A stretch of 64,000 bases of DNA from Microglena sp. YARC (Eukaryota > Chlorophyta > Chlorophyceae > Chlamydomonadales > Chlamydomonadaceae). This document shows, in pieces, positions 1-9,542 of this stretch. The position numbers and the translations under genes were made by a program. Below the pieces are notes generated by a model, which was not told the DNA's origin, did not search any database, and saw only the letters and a list, made by a program, of their open reading frames with translations. The DNA lies in assembly GCA_022414725.1 (NCBI GenBank), contig JAJSRW010002157.1, forward strand, positions 1 through 64,000. The letters run 5' to 3'. The first letter of the stretch is position 1, and every line of letters begins with the position of its first letter.

Positions 1-825
1 CCGGGCACAGGTCGCCGTAGTAGTTGGAAGGTGCGCCCAATTACAAGCACACGTTGTTGCACCCCCCCCTTGCTGATGGTATTGTTGTGTACACGTGCTC
101 TGAGATCTCTAAGCTCCGCTACGGCTATCTCAAAAACCGTAAGGATGCTAACGTTGTTGTTGTGAAACCCGCGGCCTCAATATGAAACCCCTCTTCCTAC
201 ACGCCACCTGGAGACGCGCGTTACACCCGTCGCCGTCCGGGTGTGTACTGCTTGAATCCCACGCATAAGACCATCCGATTGATGCTGCTACTTGACCGAC
301 GACTATCCCTGCACACGCTAACTGTTGTTATCTTGACGTATGCAGGTACTGTAGGCGTCCAGAGGCACTGCGCGAGCTTATGAGCTTGTCGTTGAACAGA
401 CTACGCTCCCCACGGCCAGCTGGATGGGTCTCTATACCGCCCCGCACGTAGACGCTTCCATTTACGGGTTGATGTTGTTCGATGCCGACCGTAATAACGT
501 CCGGCGTTTCGCCGAAGGCGCTGATGGAGGATCGGTATACTGAGAGCGACTGGGAGTCTCCGAGGTTGGGAGTCCGCCTCATTCTAAAATACGTCATCTT
601 CCCTTCCGCTATGGTCGCCACGATGCGTCTTTGTCACGGTCTTGCTGTTCCGGAGCGATCCCATGAGGAGGTAGGATGCCGCTGGGTCGTCAGGCAGTGG
701 TTGTGCCGGTGGCACTGTCGCGCGCCCCGAACGAACCACAGAGGGAGCTGCGCGCCACTGAGGGGAGCATGTTTTATAAAGGTTCGGTCGAAAATATTCC
801 GTGTAAAGCCTCTTATGGTAAAACA
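1..825. other. No recognisable gene at the left edge
   Basis: I recognise no protein family here. One frame (24-182, plus strand) stays open for about 50 codons and looks coding in composition, ending with a Val-rich segment before a TGA, but I cannot assign it. The frame after that stop (183-381) is also open, which could be a decayed gene with an in-frame stop. Both are weak calls. Confidence 0.3.
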
Positions 826-910
826 GTTCAACCCCCAACGTTGCCCGGAAAAGCAACGATCTGCAGTTGAAGTCGGGTTATAAAAGTGTGTCTGTCCCCC
901 ATTTACACAG
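826..910 (+). repeat. Family B repeat remnant (ACTTTATTT-type end, decayed)
   Basis: The segment with 'ccccaacgttgcc', 'aaagcaacgatctgcag' and a decayed 'tataaaagtgtgtctgtccc' matches, in the same order, repeats at 8912-8990, 23820-23903 and 44745-44822. It is a degraded copy of that dispersed repeat; the terminal tract is no longer intact here. Confidence 0.55.
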
Positions 911-969
911 AGTCTTGTATTATGTCTCCAACAACATCCATAAATCTCTCTGATTAACGGAGTATTTGT

Positions 970-1923
970 TGTCAAACCCTGATTGGATAACAGAAACAAT
1001 CAGGACCAATTGCGCGAAGAGTTTATCCAGACTTGCCGCGAGTTTCCAGAGTTTTGAAAACCCAAGGATGACGTGTACGTTCTGGGTGGATTTTCGGCAC
1101 TCGGTAATCCGGCGTCGTTTCACAAAACCCCGTTTGGCTGAGGAAACTAAGAGAATCTGTTATGTGGACAGTTCGCACCGTTCTGAAAACCACTCGCCCA
1201 ATGGAAGAAATCTGGAGCAGATTATGGACAGGAGATGATGTTCAGAACCCGATAAGTAGGAAGGTGTCGCAAGCGAAAGTTGGCACAGGGACGTAAGCTC
1301 CTGAAAAGCCGCCGATGAAGATGACGTTTTTTTTTTGGAGGGTGGATCTTCAATCTCGACGATTACGGGTGTTAAATCAAACCATTTTTCGTGCATCCAG
1401 GATCTTCACAAGGGCGTTTCAAAGCATTCGGGGTTTGGGAAAGAGAAAGTGGTGGACAGTGCTAACAAGGAGAAGATCCGGGTCCCACCAGGCCACATCA
1501 TCATATTTTCCGAGCGGATTCTACACGAAGTGAACAGGTCAAATGTTCCGCCAAAAAGGGATCGTTTGATTGTTTTCTGGGTTGGCGTCTCACCAATAGC
1601 ACGCGGAGTCTCTACGATTTGAAGGACATTTTCATGAACCAAGCCGTTCCAAAACTGAAGTCGATCAGACTCCCGCGATGTATTCGATTTATCACAGAAA
1701 TGTGTGGGTCGACGCACTCGAGAGTTTTTCGGCAACCTTCAAAGAGAATTGTATCGTCAAAGACAATCTCAAAGGCAGAGACGTCAAAATCGTCCCGATG
1801 CACATGAAGTCGCTGAGAAGCATTGGCGTCCCCATGTACAAAGAGTACACGTCAAGAGAGTGTCTCTTATACGTTCCGGGAAAGCGATGGGATTTGGAAG
1901 TTCCGTTGCTCAGAGACTTCTAG
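970..1923 (+). pseudogene. Broken 2OG-Fe(II) oxygenase-like gene
   Basis: Pieces in all three plus frames line up in order as one protein. The first piece (about 1009-1125) contains YVLGGFSALGNPASFH. Next come NLEQIMDR (about 1208), SWHRDV (about 1276) with the H-x-D iron-binding signature, GGWIFNLDDYG (about 1340), VPPGHIIIFSERILHEV (about 1488-1540) with a likely distal iron histidine, and a C-terminal piece (1678-1923) with PMHMKSLRSIGVPMYKEY and VPGKRWDLEVP. The order and motifs match a non-haem iron, 2-oxoglutarate oxygenase-like family seen in giant viruses; that family link is from memory. Internal stops and at least four frame changes mean it cannot make one protein. The substrate cannot be inferred. 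Confidence 0.6.
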
Positions 1924-2338
1924 GGTCGATACCCTCGAGTTTTAATCATCGTTGACGCGCCGGTACATGACCGTCTTGCTTACGATGAGTGGAGTGCAAC
2001 CATGTTTCAAAGTCGGTCCTCACAGCAGCTGCATCGTTGAGATGTTCTGAACTCATCGACGTCCTACATGATAACGTTTTCGCGGATAGAAACGAATAGC
2101 TTGGAGAGGGCCACAAGTCCGCCTAGAGATTGGTGTCGCCCCCAGACCTTTCCAATCACCAAACCCGATGGGCAAGAATAATTGGCGCGGCACCCATGTA
2201 GAATCTGGCGTACGCCCCAATCTGTTGTCTTGAGACCCCGGACCTGTATCTGGTTTCAGGGGATATCATTCAAATTATACTGTATACTTGCGAATGTAAG
2301 CCACATGCCAGTGTAGTATATAAACACAGATTGAAATA
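1924..2338. other. Gene-free stretch
   Basis: No coding frame of note. It contains a short tract at about 2258-2285 ('atcattcaaattata') that recurs at 33300-33317, suggesting another dispersed repeat. Otherwise I see nothing here. Confidence 0.4.
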
Positions 2339-2526
2339 AATGTCAACTCAATGCACAACCAACCGCAAGAGGCGTTGTTGCATTTTTCAAAAGTACTCAC
2401 AATTTACGATTATCAACTAAAACATTGTTGCAGATGTAATACTTTGGTGTGAATCGACAACGACGTGAATTTGTAAGCAAACTTTTTGAGACGAACAAGG
2501 ATTTGTTGAAATTGTTTTTATTGTTT
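2339..2526 (+). mobile_element. Rearranged Tc1/mariner (IS630) transposase fragment
   Basis: Two pieces match the transposase remnant at 31101-31620 but in swapped order. Bases 2339-2425 match 31347-31420 (from 'tcaatgcacaac' to 'gattatcaactaaaac'), and 2456-2526 match 31271-31342 ('gacgtgaatttgtaagcaaac' region). The rearrangement and short length mark a dead fragment. Confidence 0.65.
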
Positions 2527-2562
2527 TTACACAACCGTCAACATCCTGAGCGCATTGATTCT

Positions 2563-2820
2563 TCAGACCTGCACGCCCATGAAATGATTGGAGAGCACAG
2601 CTCGGAAGAGCATGCGGTAGTACGGGACTGCAGAGACTATCATGAAAATGAACAATAACATGTCCGCGAAGGCCCGTATCCCCCGGATGCCCACGTCGTG
2701 GTAGCGGAGACTTCTGTTTCTCTGCAAAGACGACGCTACCATGATACCGACAGTTGCGGATAGAAGGACGGATAGGGCATAGTCGTATACGAGCAGCTTC
2801 ACGAGCGTCGTGCTGAACAT
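2563..2820 (-). CDS. Small two-span membrane protein
   Basis: An 85-residue protein with an ATG start. Two hydrophobic segments are visible: about residues 7-30 (LLVYDYALSVLLSATVGIMV) and about 48-68 (AFADMLLFIFMIVSAVPYY), separated by a short Arg/Asn-rich loop. It heads a run of short genes and faces away from the transposon fragment on its left. I do not recognise the family. The hydrophobic pattern and ATG favour a real gene over chance. Confidence 0.5.
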   Translation of the reverse strand: MFSTTLVKLLVYDYALSVLLSATVGIMVASSLQRNRSLRYHDVGIRGIRAFADMLLFIFMIVSAVPYYRMLFRAVLSNHFMGVQV

Positions 2821-2897
2821 CGTTCACAAAGTTCCGGTTTTCTCGATACTGGTAATGTAGTTGGATAAGACAACGAGGAGAATGATAAAGCAACTTG

Positions 2898-3110
2898 TCA
2901 CACGACGTTGATCTCACGACCGCAATGATCACAGAGGTATTGCAGGTCTGGTGGGTTTTGTTTTGACTCGATGAGCGCGTCGTCTAGGTACATTTTTTTT
3001 GACGAACTGCATTTGGAATATCCTCTCCGCGATGTACAACGGATATCCATTATGATCATGAGTTGCAACAATTTGAAAAGGGATAGTATAATCACGCTAG
3101 ATTTGTCCAT
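2898..3110 (-). CDS. Small protein with membrane segment and CxxC
   Basis: About 70 residues from the ATG at 3110 (MDKSSVIILSLF). The N-terminal 22 residues are hydrophobic and could be a signal anchor; the C-terminus carries YLCDHCGREI, a CxxC pair that could hold zinc or be redox-active. The reading frame is open further upstream but only from a TTG, so the ATG is preferred. It is divergent from the Erv1 gene with 92 bp between, and an AT-rich motif on the minus strand at 3147-3177 (TTATTTTTGAAAACAAGTGT) sits upstream. Family unknown; being next to a thiol oxidoreductase is suggestive only. Confidence 0.45.
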   Translation of the reverse strand: MDKSSVIILSLFKLLQLMIIMDIRCTSRRGYSKCSSSKKMYLDDALIESKQNPPDLQYLCDHCGREINVV

Positions 3111-3202
3111 TGTCTCTTCTTTACGTAGAGTGTAAGTGTATTTACTCTGGTTGTACACTTGTTTTCAAAAATAAAATGAATATTATCTAAGAAAACTATT
3201 CA

Positions 3203-3781
3203 ATGTCAGGCATTCGTGTTGAAGACATTGACGACGAACATGGGCAACACAACATTCCTCCAAGCGTATGGGCCCCCCCATTATGGAAATCTATACACTA
3301 CGTTGCCCTGGGGTACCCAGCGAACCCCACGCCTGAGGAGAGACGGGTCTACAAAACGTTCTTCGACCAGATCTTGGAACACTTGATCCCGTGCCACGTG
3401 TGCAGCGAGAACTACCACAGGCATCTTGTAGAGCTCCGAGTTGCGTGGAGTGACAAAAAAAGGTTCTCTTCCCCTGATGGTTTGTTTGATTGGACGGTCG
3501 CGCTGCACAACCTTGTAAACCGAGACACCAGTAAACCCATTCAGAATTCTGCTGAGATGCGTTGCCATCTCATTCATGCAGGCGCTAACTCATGTCCTCC
3601 GAACCAACGCCGTCGTTCAGGCGGAAACAATGATTATTACAACAACAACAACAACAACAACCATTGGTTGGCCATATTTGCTTTCTTGACCGGCGTTGGC
3701 GTCGCCATTTCCGTTATGTTGTTAATATTGAGATCTCAGAGAATCAGGTTTCCGGGAGTCACGAGAACACGAGGTCGATGA
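3203..3781 (+). CDS. Erv1/ALR-family thiol oxidoreductase
   Basis: A 192-residue protein. Residues about 22-110 form the Erv1/ALR FAD-binding sulfhydryl oxidase domain: PPLWKSIHYVALGYPANP (Trp and His of the FAD pocket), then IPCHVCSENYHRHL with the redox-active CxxC, then LFDWTVALHNLVNRDTSKP with the conserved H-N-x-V-N signature. A low-complexity Asn run and one membrane span (about 152-176, WLAIFAFLTGVGVAISVMLL) follow. In NCLDVs this enzyme oxidises cysteines of virion proteins in the cytoplasm, usually as part of a relay. A viral protein with a C-terminal anchor fits this family. The gene is intact, and its last 23 bp overlap the convergent gene 3759-4037. Confidence 0.9.
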   Translation: MSGIRVEDIDDEHGQHNIPPSVWAPPLWKSIHYVALGYPANPTPEERRVYKTFFDQILEHLIPCHVCSENYHRHLVELRVAWSDKKRFSSPDGLFDWTVALHNLVNRDTSKPIQNSAEMRCHLIHAGANSCPPNQRRRSGGNNDYYNNNNNNNHWLAIFAFLTGVGVAISVMLLILRSQRIRFPGVTRTRGR

Positions 3782-4037
3782 GCGTGAACATGAACATGCT
3801 CCCTATCGCCACCGCCGCGGTTACAATGCCTAGAGAAAGCGGTGTTGCGGCTTGATTGTTATGCGAAAGACCTGACGGAGAAAGACCAAATGGCGTAATA
3901 GATCCGTGTACGTCAAATAGTGGTAGTGGTTTCACTATGAATATGAGGATCATGGCCAACATAAAGAAGACTGACGCATAGATAACGCGTGCTGGCATGA
4001 TCGGTGGCATTGTAGGTGGTGCTTGTTGGAGAGACAT
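3759..4037 (-). CDS. Small two-span membrane protein
   Basis: A 92-residue protein with ATG start. It has a Pro-rich N-terminus (QQAPPTMPPIMPARV), a first span at about 18-36 (IYASVFFMLAMILIFIV) and a second at about 68-90 (LGIVTAAVAIGSMFMFTLID). It converges with the Erv1 gene and overlaps it by 23 bp, as is common in compact viral genomes. The AT-rich upstream sequence contains GTTTTATTTTTGCTTGAAAA, resembling the promoter-like motif seen before other genes here. Family not recognised; an inner-membrane virion protein is a plausible guess only. Confidence 0.6.
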   Translation of the reverse strand: MSLQQAPPTMPPIMPARVIYASVFFMLAMILIFIVKPLPLFDVHGSITPFGLSPSGLSHNNQAATPLSLGIVTAAVAIGSMFMFTLIDLVFS

Positions 4038-4255
4038 TGATATTTTTTCTTATTGACCTTTTTTACATTTTTTTCAAGCAAAAATAAAACGTAACGGTTT
4101 TTGTGTGATGCCAATTTAAAGACGTTATTGAGAGAGCAGTACCCGGACTTCCTCAGCGGTTCCTTAAACTTAAACATGACAAAGGTTCCGCGCCCAAACC
4201 ACGGCAGCGGGGACACGATGTCCGACGAGACCCGCCGGTCGACGGTGATGTGACT

Positions 4256-4925
4256 TCACGCAACGAAGGCGTTGCCGTGGCCCGTGAACACGAATACAGA
4301 CCCGCCGAAGAGCGTGGGTTGCATGTTGTTGTGTGCCTGGCCTAATCCGGTGGAGCCGGATGTGAAGGCGTGCGCGTGATTGCCTGCTGCGCTGACTGCG
4401 AGCGCCGTCGGCAAGGTCATCACGTTGAGTTCGCCGGTGCTTGAATCTGTCGTCATGTTCGTCCCGGTCCCATTCCCGTCCGCGACGCAAAGCCCGGCGT
4501 TGCCCTGGCCGCCTACCGCGTTGGTGGCGTGGGAGTGCGCGCCCACCGCGTCGGTCGTGCCGCTGTGCACATGGCTGTGCATCTCGCTCTCCACCAGCGT
4601 GTGCGTTTCATCACCCACGACGGCGCCAGCGACGGGGCGTCAGACCGCCCCCAGGCCCCACGGCTCCCATTACGCGGCTTCTGCGGAAATCGGGCAGCTT
4701 GAAGTCTTCGCCTCCCCCCCCGAACGCGGTGCCGACAACGTCAAACAACTCCTTGTACTGATCTGGCGACAGGGAGCGCCCGTCGCACAGCATCCAGCCG
4801 CAGAAGTCCTCTTGTCGACAGGACCACTAGTAATCCCCAACTTGCGGGGACAGGCGCAAAAAGGCGAACCGGGAGGCATCCGCCAGCATGCGATGCTGGT
4901 GCGCCAGGTCGTAGATGTTTTGCAT
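4256..4925 (-). pseudogene. Broken phage tail-collar-like protein
   Basis: From the ATG at 4925 the frame runs 32 codons (MQNIYDLAHQHRMLADASRF), meets an in-frame TAG at 4829-4827, and continues in the same frame with CGWMLCDGRSLSPDQYKELF and FKLPDF, the hallmark of the tail-collar (microcystin-dependent protein-like) domain. A one-base shift near 4615 then moves the rest into another frame, which has HTLVESEMHSHVH, a His/Gly-rich middle and a C-terminus with NMQPTLFGGSVFVF. Collar domains occur in phage tails and some large-virus structural proteins. The family call rests on these motifs and order. As it stands the gene cannot make the full protein. Confidence 0.75.
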
Positions 4926-5073
4926 GTTTTGTTTTATTATAACGAAACATATTCGTTCCGAGGTGAACAACGATTATTTGGATGTTTAATTTAATTGTTC
5001 CGCCGACTGTAGATACACAAATTGTGGGACGCCTTACCGGTGAGTGTAGCTGTATGCGTTTCTGTTACGACAT

Positions 5074-5445
5074 TCAGGTACCGCGTTGGCGTAGCATCCT
5101 GTCATCATCCAATTCATCTAATTCTTTGATGGAATCGTTGGTGACCTCATTCATCGATACAGTTACTACGTGGGATACTCGCGCCTCTACCACGTCGATG
5201 AGTTCTAAGAACTCGTCATCTGGAGGCTCGCAACGCACGTGTCCGCGCATCGCGATCGTGCAAGCGTAGAGCATCAGATTGACGCGGATGTAGCGTTGCG
5301 CAGCCGTCCATCGGAAAGAGTAGAGGCTGGCCAATCTCGTCACGAAATCCTGTTGCCTCTTCCATTGCCGGTCAGAGACGTGCATATGGATGGTTCTCCA
5401 GAGAGCCCAGGCCGCATCGTCCGAACGAACAGGAGAGTCTCGCAT
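5074..5445 (-). CDS. Hypothetical protein, C-terminus acidic
   Basis: About 123 residues from the ATG at 5445 (MRDSPVRSDDAAWALW); the frame is open four codons further upstream only from a GTG. The N-terminal half is basic with an aromatic patch (DRQWKRQQDFVTRL, YSFRWTAAQRYIRV); the C-terminal half is acidic (DDEFLELIDVVEARV, KELDELDDD). It looks soluble and helical. Another frame from 5513 also has an ATG and could be the true N-terminus joined by a frameshift. No family recognised. Confidence 0.45.
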   Translation of the reverse strand: MRDSPVRSDDAAWALWRTIHMHVSDRQWKRQQDFVTRLASLYSFRWTAAQRYIRVNLMLYACTIAMRGHVRCEPPDDEFLELIDVVEARVSHVVTVSMNEVTNDSIKELDELDDDRMLRQRGT

Positions 5446-5553
5446 TCTTCTTCGCACCCAACAATATTAAGGTGTTGTGTAGTGGAGTAGGAAGCATCCA
5501 CACCAAACACCATGGACGCCACGACACACACGAATCTTCAGGAATATCCTCTC

Positions 5554-6308
5554 CTAAGCTTGTTTGTTCTTGTGTTCTATATGTACCACTGCTCCTCCTC
5601 CCTCAGCAACGCGGAGTGCATGGCGTTGTACTGCGTTGAGCAGTTCGTCCATTTCGCGACAACACGAGCATTTATAAGAGCCCTTGCCTCTTTGTTTGCC
5701 CCCGTCTTCATACGCGTTTGGAGCGTTTTCACAACCACTGATCGTAGACATGAAGGTTGTGGTGGTGTGTTGCTGCAACATTACGGAGAGTGGGTCCAAC
5801 TGCACCATTCCATCTTCTCCGATATTAACGTCCGATGGTAGAACGAATCCTCCAAGAAGATGTGTTCGCGTCTCTCTGATGACGCGACGCCAGTTTTGGC
5901 AGCATGGCACACGAGCATAGTCAGTCTGCAGAGCAGACGAACGATCACCATGAAATAGGATCGGTGCTGGCATTGCGTAGTGTGTGAGCCCAAACAGAAC
6001 ACGTTGAGGTCAGTGACGACATCGTCCATAGCACTGGCGGTCCACTTGTTGCCGTTCACAATCTTTGCCTCTGCATAAACATCTAGAATGGTGGCTGCAA
6101 CCTCTAGAGGCCCTCCTGATGTCACGAGTTCCGCTACTAGAGAGCACGCGTACTCCCCACTCTCTCCGATATCTGCACCACTACTAGGATTGCTAGAGTC
6201 TTTTGCGATAGATGCAATTGTGTGTTTCAGCGCAACCAAAAGATCGCGACGCAAAAATCCTTTTTTCGAAGTTGCAATTGCAGTTGGTGTGGTTGTATTC
6301 TTCATCAT
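5554..6308 (-). pseudogene. Hypothetical gene split by a frameshift
   Basis: Two overlapping frames fit together as one protein. The first runs from the ATG at 6308 (MKNTTTPTAIATSKKGF) through VVTDLNVFCLGSHTT near 5990. The second carries on with PAPILFHGDRSSALQTDY, CCQNWRRVIRETRTHLL, a Cys cluster (YKCSCCREMDELL) and ends at 5554. After the junction at about 5975-5995 the first frame reads only scrambled residues. The joined length would be about 250 residues. I do not recognise the family; the paired cysteines could bind zinc. A sequencing error at one base is an equally good explanation for the split. Confidence 0.5.
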
Positions 6309-6400
6309 GCCGAAGAAACCGATGTAACTGATCCAAAAATACAATGTAAACTCGCGTTAGGTTTAAACTGATTTTGTCCTGTTGAAGTATCATCATACCG

Positions 6401-6997
6401 CTATGTCTTCACAAGTAATAACAACACACGCTGTAATAACGCCTCACGCTGAACCGTCGCATGTAGAAGAAACATCAAGGCCATGGGACGGAGTCCTGCA
6501 TCTTGTCCATTGAAGTTCTTCCACGCCTCCTCGAAGTGCCTCTGGGGATGCGATGGAGACTTCATAGCAGCGTACGTGTCATGGTAGAACGAACTGCAAG
6601 ACGAGTGTTGTGATGTTGATACAGGGACCCCTCCTCCTCCACAGGAGGAGACCGCATAGCCCCCGAATGACGTATGAGAGACGTCGCCCCCGAATGACGT
6701 ACGAGAGCCGTCGCCCCCGAATGACGTACGAGAGCCGTCGGCCCCGAATGACGTACAAGAGCCGTCGCCCCCGAATGACGTACAAGAGCCGTCGCCACCA
6801 CCACCACATACGTATTCCCCGCTAGCGGTGTACACACACGAAGGGGACATAGTGTAAGGCGCACCCACCAATTTATTAGGGGGGCACCTACCGCTACCGC
6901 CATTATTGGCAGCGCCTCCACAGCTTCCGGCACTACAGATGTTATGCGGCCTGCTGATTGCTCCATCGTACATTTGGTGTTGTGTCTGTTGATTCAT
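6401..6997 (-). CDS. Gly/Ser/Cys-rich repeat protein
   Basis: About 198 residues from the ATG at 6997 (MNQQTQHQMYDGAIS). The frame is open upstream, but those residues (CMFHFTVPPIV) are translated transposon end, so the ATG is preferred. Residues about 68-113 are five tandem copies of a 9-residue unit (GGDGSxTSF). The C-terminal 75 residues are not repetitive (HFEEAWKNFNGQDAGLRP) and end in a Leu-rich helix. Upstream on the minus strand is AAAATTTGATAACAAGTGTA (7017-7040), close to the promoter-like motif before several other genes. Function unknown; it could be a surface or structural protein. Confidence 0.55.
   Translation of the reverse strand: MNQQTQHQMYDGAISRPHNICSAGSCGGAANNGGSGRCPPNKLVGAPYTMSPSCVYTASGEYVCGGGGDGSCTSFGGDGSCTSFGADGSRTSFGGDGSRTSFGGDVSHTSFGGYAVSSCGGGGVPVSTSQHSSCSSFYHDTYAAMKSPSHPQRHFEEAWKNFNGQDAGLRPMALMFLLHATVQREALLQRVLLLLVKT
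6660..6797 (+). repeat. 27-bp tandem repeat, about 5 copies
   Basis: Units of 27 bp ('cccccgaatgacgtacgag' plus 'agccgtcg') repeat in phase with the reading frame of the minus-strand gene 6401-6997. Most differences between units are at single bases, as expected for recent slippage. Confidence 0.85.
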
Positions 6998-7019
6998 TTG
7001 TACAATCGTTTGTATACAC

Positions 7020-7235
7020 TTGTTATCAAATTTTATTATTCCGCCGATTACAATCGGTGGAACAGTAAAATGAAACATACAATATTTCTTAAATAAAGTG
7101 GGACACAACTTATAATCCTGCTTCGTCGAAGCAAACAATGTAAAAGCTTTCCTTGTACCTGTAATGGGCGTTCCTGCATCCCGGCGGATTTTTTGAAATT
7201 TCTACTCAGAATTTAGAGTCTCCGGAACGACTCGC
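7020..7235. repeat. Nested transposon ends
   Basis: Three repeat signatures lie together. Bases 7040-7075 hold a Tc1/mariner-type end ('ggtggaacagtaaaatgaaac') next to its inverted partner. Bases 7083-7112 hold 'ttaaataaagtgggacaca', the inverted ACTTTATTT-type end. Bases 7164-7230 ('taatgggcgttcct', 'cggcggattttttgaaa', 'agagtctccggaacgactcg') match blocks at 34025-34098 and, in part, 29675-29728. Confidence 0.6.
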
Positions 7236-7374
7236 TATCCTGATATATCAGCACCGAGGAATCCCAAATCCGCTCCAGACCATGTTTCGCACCCACTATA
7301 TCATGGGGGGACCAGATGCCCGGTCCGTTGAACTGTCGCATTTAATTTGAAAATATGTGTAATAGAAAACATAT

Positions 7375-8619
7375 ATGTCTGGGTATGCAGCAGCGCCCTT
7401 GTCCAATGTCCAAGATATTAACACTCTTCTCTACCTAAATCCGGAGCTATCCGCGTACAGCAACGTGCGCACTATCGAGGATGCCCTGGTTCACTTCGAC
7501 GCCTACTCGAACCTACCCAATGTAATGCCCACGCTACCGGTGGGTTTCGACGCCAAAGTCTACATAGGCGCGCAGTCGAACGTGAGCATAATAAACCGCG
7601 TCATCCGCGACGCGATCGCGGGGGTAGACGGCGTGGACGTGACCGACCTATCACCTCTGTCCGGCCTCGCTTCGTTGGTTCACCTGAACATGTCGTCATC
7701 CACACGTGTGGACGACATATCACCACTGTCCGGACTCACTGCGTTGCTTCACCTCGACATTTCGTACACCTACGTGACCGACATATCAACGCTGTCCGGC
7801 CTCACTTCATTGGTTCACCTGAACATATCGTCCACACGTGTGGACGACATATCTCCACTGTCCTGCCTCACTTCATTGATTCACCTGAAAATGGAGTACA
7901 CCCACATGGTGGACGACATATCACAGCTGTCCGGCCTCACTTCGTTGGTTCACCTGAACATGTCGTCCACACGTGTAGACGCAATATCACTACTGTCCTG
8001 CCTCACTTCGTTGGTTCATCTGGATATATCGTACAACGACGTGGACGACATATCACCACTGTCCTGCCTCACTTCATTGATTCACCTGAACATGGAGTAC
8101 ACCCACATGGTGGACGATATATCACCGCTGTCCGGACTCACTTCGTTGGTTCACCTGAACATGTCGTCCACACGTGTGGACGACATATCACCACTGTCCT
8201 GCCTCACTTCGTTGGTTCACCTGAACATATCATACAACGACGTGGGCGGCATATCACCGCTGTCCGGCCTCACTTCATTGATTCACCTGAACATGGAGTA
8301 CACAAACATGGTGGACGGCATATCACAGCTGTCCGGACTCACTTCGTTGGTTCACCTGGACATATCGTACACCTACGTGACCGACCTATCACCTCTGTCC
8401 GGCCTCGCTTCGTTGGTTCACCCGAACATGTCGTCGTCCACACGTGTGGACGACATATCACCACTGTCCGGACTCACTGCGTTGCTTCACCTCGACATTT
8501 CGAACACACTTGTGGACGACATATCACCGCTGTCAGGCCTCACTTCGTTATGCGTCTGCACGCAAGGAGGATGCGGTGGCACGCACGGAGGATGCGGTTT
8601 CGTGAACCTCCTTAAATGA
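7375..8619 (+). CDS. Leucine-rich repeat protein 1
   Basis: A 414-residue protein. Residues 1-85 are a unique N-terminus (SNVQDINTLLYLNPELSAYS) without the F-box-like start of its paralogues. From residue about 86 there are about 14 leucine-rich repeats of 22-24 residues with consensus DISPLSGLTSLVHLNMSxTxV, alternating in length. The DNA of the units is almost identical, so the array has expanded or been homogenised recently. The C-terminus (CVCTQGGCGGTHGGCG) departs from the repeat and runs into a transposon fragment at 8610, so the original end is probably lost. Upstream lies CATTTAATTTGAAAATATGT, like other gene-proximal motifs here. Such proteins probably mediate host protein binding; no specific target can be inferred. 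Confidence 0.8.
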   Translation: MSGYAAAPLSNVQDINTLLYLNPELSAYSNVRTIEDALVHFDAYSNLPNVMPTLPVGFDAKVYIGAQSNVSIINRVIRDAIAGVDGVDVTDLSPLSGLASLVHLNMSSSTRVDDISPLSGLTALLHLDISYTYVTDISTLSGLTSLVHLNISSTRVDDISPLSCLTSLIHLKMEYTHMVDDISQLSGLTSLVHLNMSSTRVDAISLLSCLTSLVHLDISYNDVDDISPLSCLTSLIHLNMEYTHMVDDISPLSGLTSLVHLNMSSTRVDDISPLSCLTSLVHLNISYNDVGGISPLSGLTSLIHLNMEYTNMVDGISQLSGLTSLVHLDISYTYVTDLSPLSGLASLVHPNMSSSTRVDDISPLSGLTALLHLDISNTLVDDISPLSGLTSLCVCTQGGCGGTHGGCGFVNLLK

Positions 8620-8990
8620 CGCATTGCACATCAACAAAGACCCGTGTTCTTTTGGGCCACGGTACTGGGGAATAGGCGATCGCTTAAGTGCGGCTGGTCC
8701 TTCAATGGACACTCTCGAAAGTACCGACAAAAGAACGATACGGAGTCTGCAGGATTAAGTCTTTGGGAGAGAGCGACCTCTCGCGTTTCGCCGAGAAGTT
8801 CCTCGAAAACCCCACCACCCCCTGATACTGATATGGGAACACAGACGGTTGAACGGTTTACCAAAGAGGCTACTCGGAATATCTTCGAGAACCTCTTCAA
8901 CCTGCTGCACCCCCCAACGTTGCCCAAAAGCAACGATCTGCAGTCTGGATGATTATAAGGTGTGTCTCACTTTATTTGAGAACTACTGTA
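8612..8990. repeat. Family A MITE fragment followed by a family B repeat
   Basis: Bases 8612-8745 are the reverse complement of the interior of the MITE at 21749-22177 (for example 'cgatcgcttaagtgcggct'). Bases 8765-8990 form a family B copy: 'acacagacggttgaacgg', 'cccaacgttgcccaaaag', 'gatctgcagtctggatg' and the terminal ACTTTATTTGAGAACTACTG. The same family B order occurs at 23745-23903. Confidence 0.75.
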
Positions 8991-8993
8991 CTA

Positions 8994-9479
8994 CTACACC
9001 TGCTTATCGTGATGGGCCAACGCTACATTGTAGTGCTTCAGTTCAAAGACATACTCGCGCCTGCGAGAAACCATGGCATTCTCCACAAGATTGAATGTGC
9101 GGCCACTATGTGGTTGAGATCCTGAAGAAGGCAAATATGCAATTACTGTCAAGTAGGCCTTGGTTGAATGAGACTCTAGGTGCCAGGTCATCCCATGGCC
9201 AAGGGCAGACCGGTGCACCTTTTCTGCGTTAGTTGCTTCATCATATGACACTTCATCTCCGCCCCTGACTCCTGCACCTCCAACAGATACATTGAAGTTT
9301 GCATCTATTCTCCGCCTTGCCAGCACGCGTTGATTGTTCAGGGGTGACAACTGGATTTCCAGCAACTGGCCTGTCTGATTCGTCACATGAATTGCCCCTG
9401 AAATAATAACCCTCCATGGGCACCGCACTGTAGCGAATCCCTCGATGCCCCGCAAGTTCTCATACATCTCCTTGCACAT
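8994..9479 (-). CDS. Hypothetical protein
   Basis: About 162 residues from the ATG at 9479; the frame extends 17 codons further upstream to a GTG. The sequence looks like a beta-rich soluble domain (RVIISGAIHVTNQTGQLLEI, NFNVSVGGAGVRGGDEVSY, STKAYLTVIAYLPSSGS) with a helical C-terminus (ENAMVSRRREYVFELKHY). The right end (8994) abuts a family B transposon end, so the last residues may be element-derived. No family recognised. Confidence 0.45.
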   Translation of the reverse strand: MCKEMYENLRGIEGFATVRCPWRVIISGAIHVTNQTGQLLEIQLSPLNNQRVLARRRIDANFNVSVGGAGVRGGDEVSYDEATNAEKVHRSALGHGMTWHLESHSTKAYLTVIAYLPSSGSQPHSGRTFNLVENAMVSRRREYVFELKHYNVALAHHDKQV

Positions 9480-9542
9480 GTACAACAACAACTCCCGCCT
9501 GCCTCCCTGAATGATGGATGAAAAAATCACTCACACACTTTC

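Noticed and set aside
6562..6966. Other frames across the 27-bp repeat (for example repeats of RHSGATALV)
   Set aside because: Same cause: a 27-bp period keeps all frames open. Only the frame of 6401-6997 continues into non-repetitive coding on both sides.
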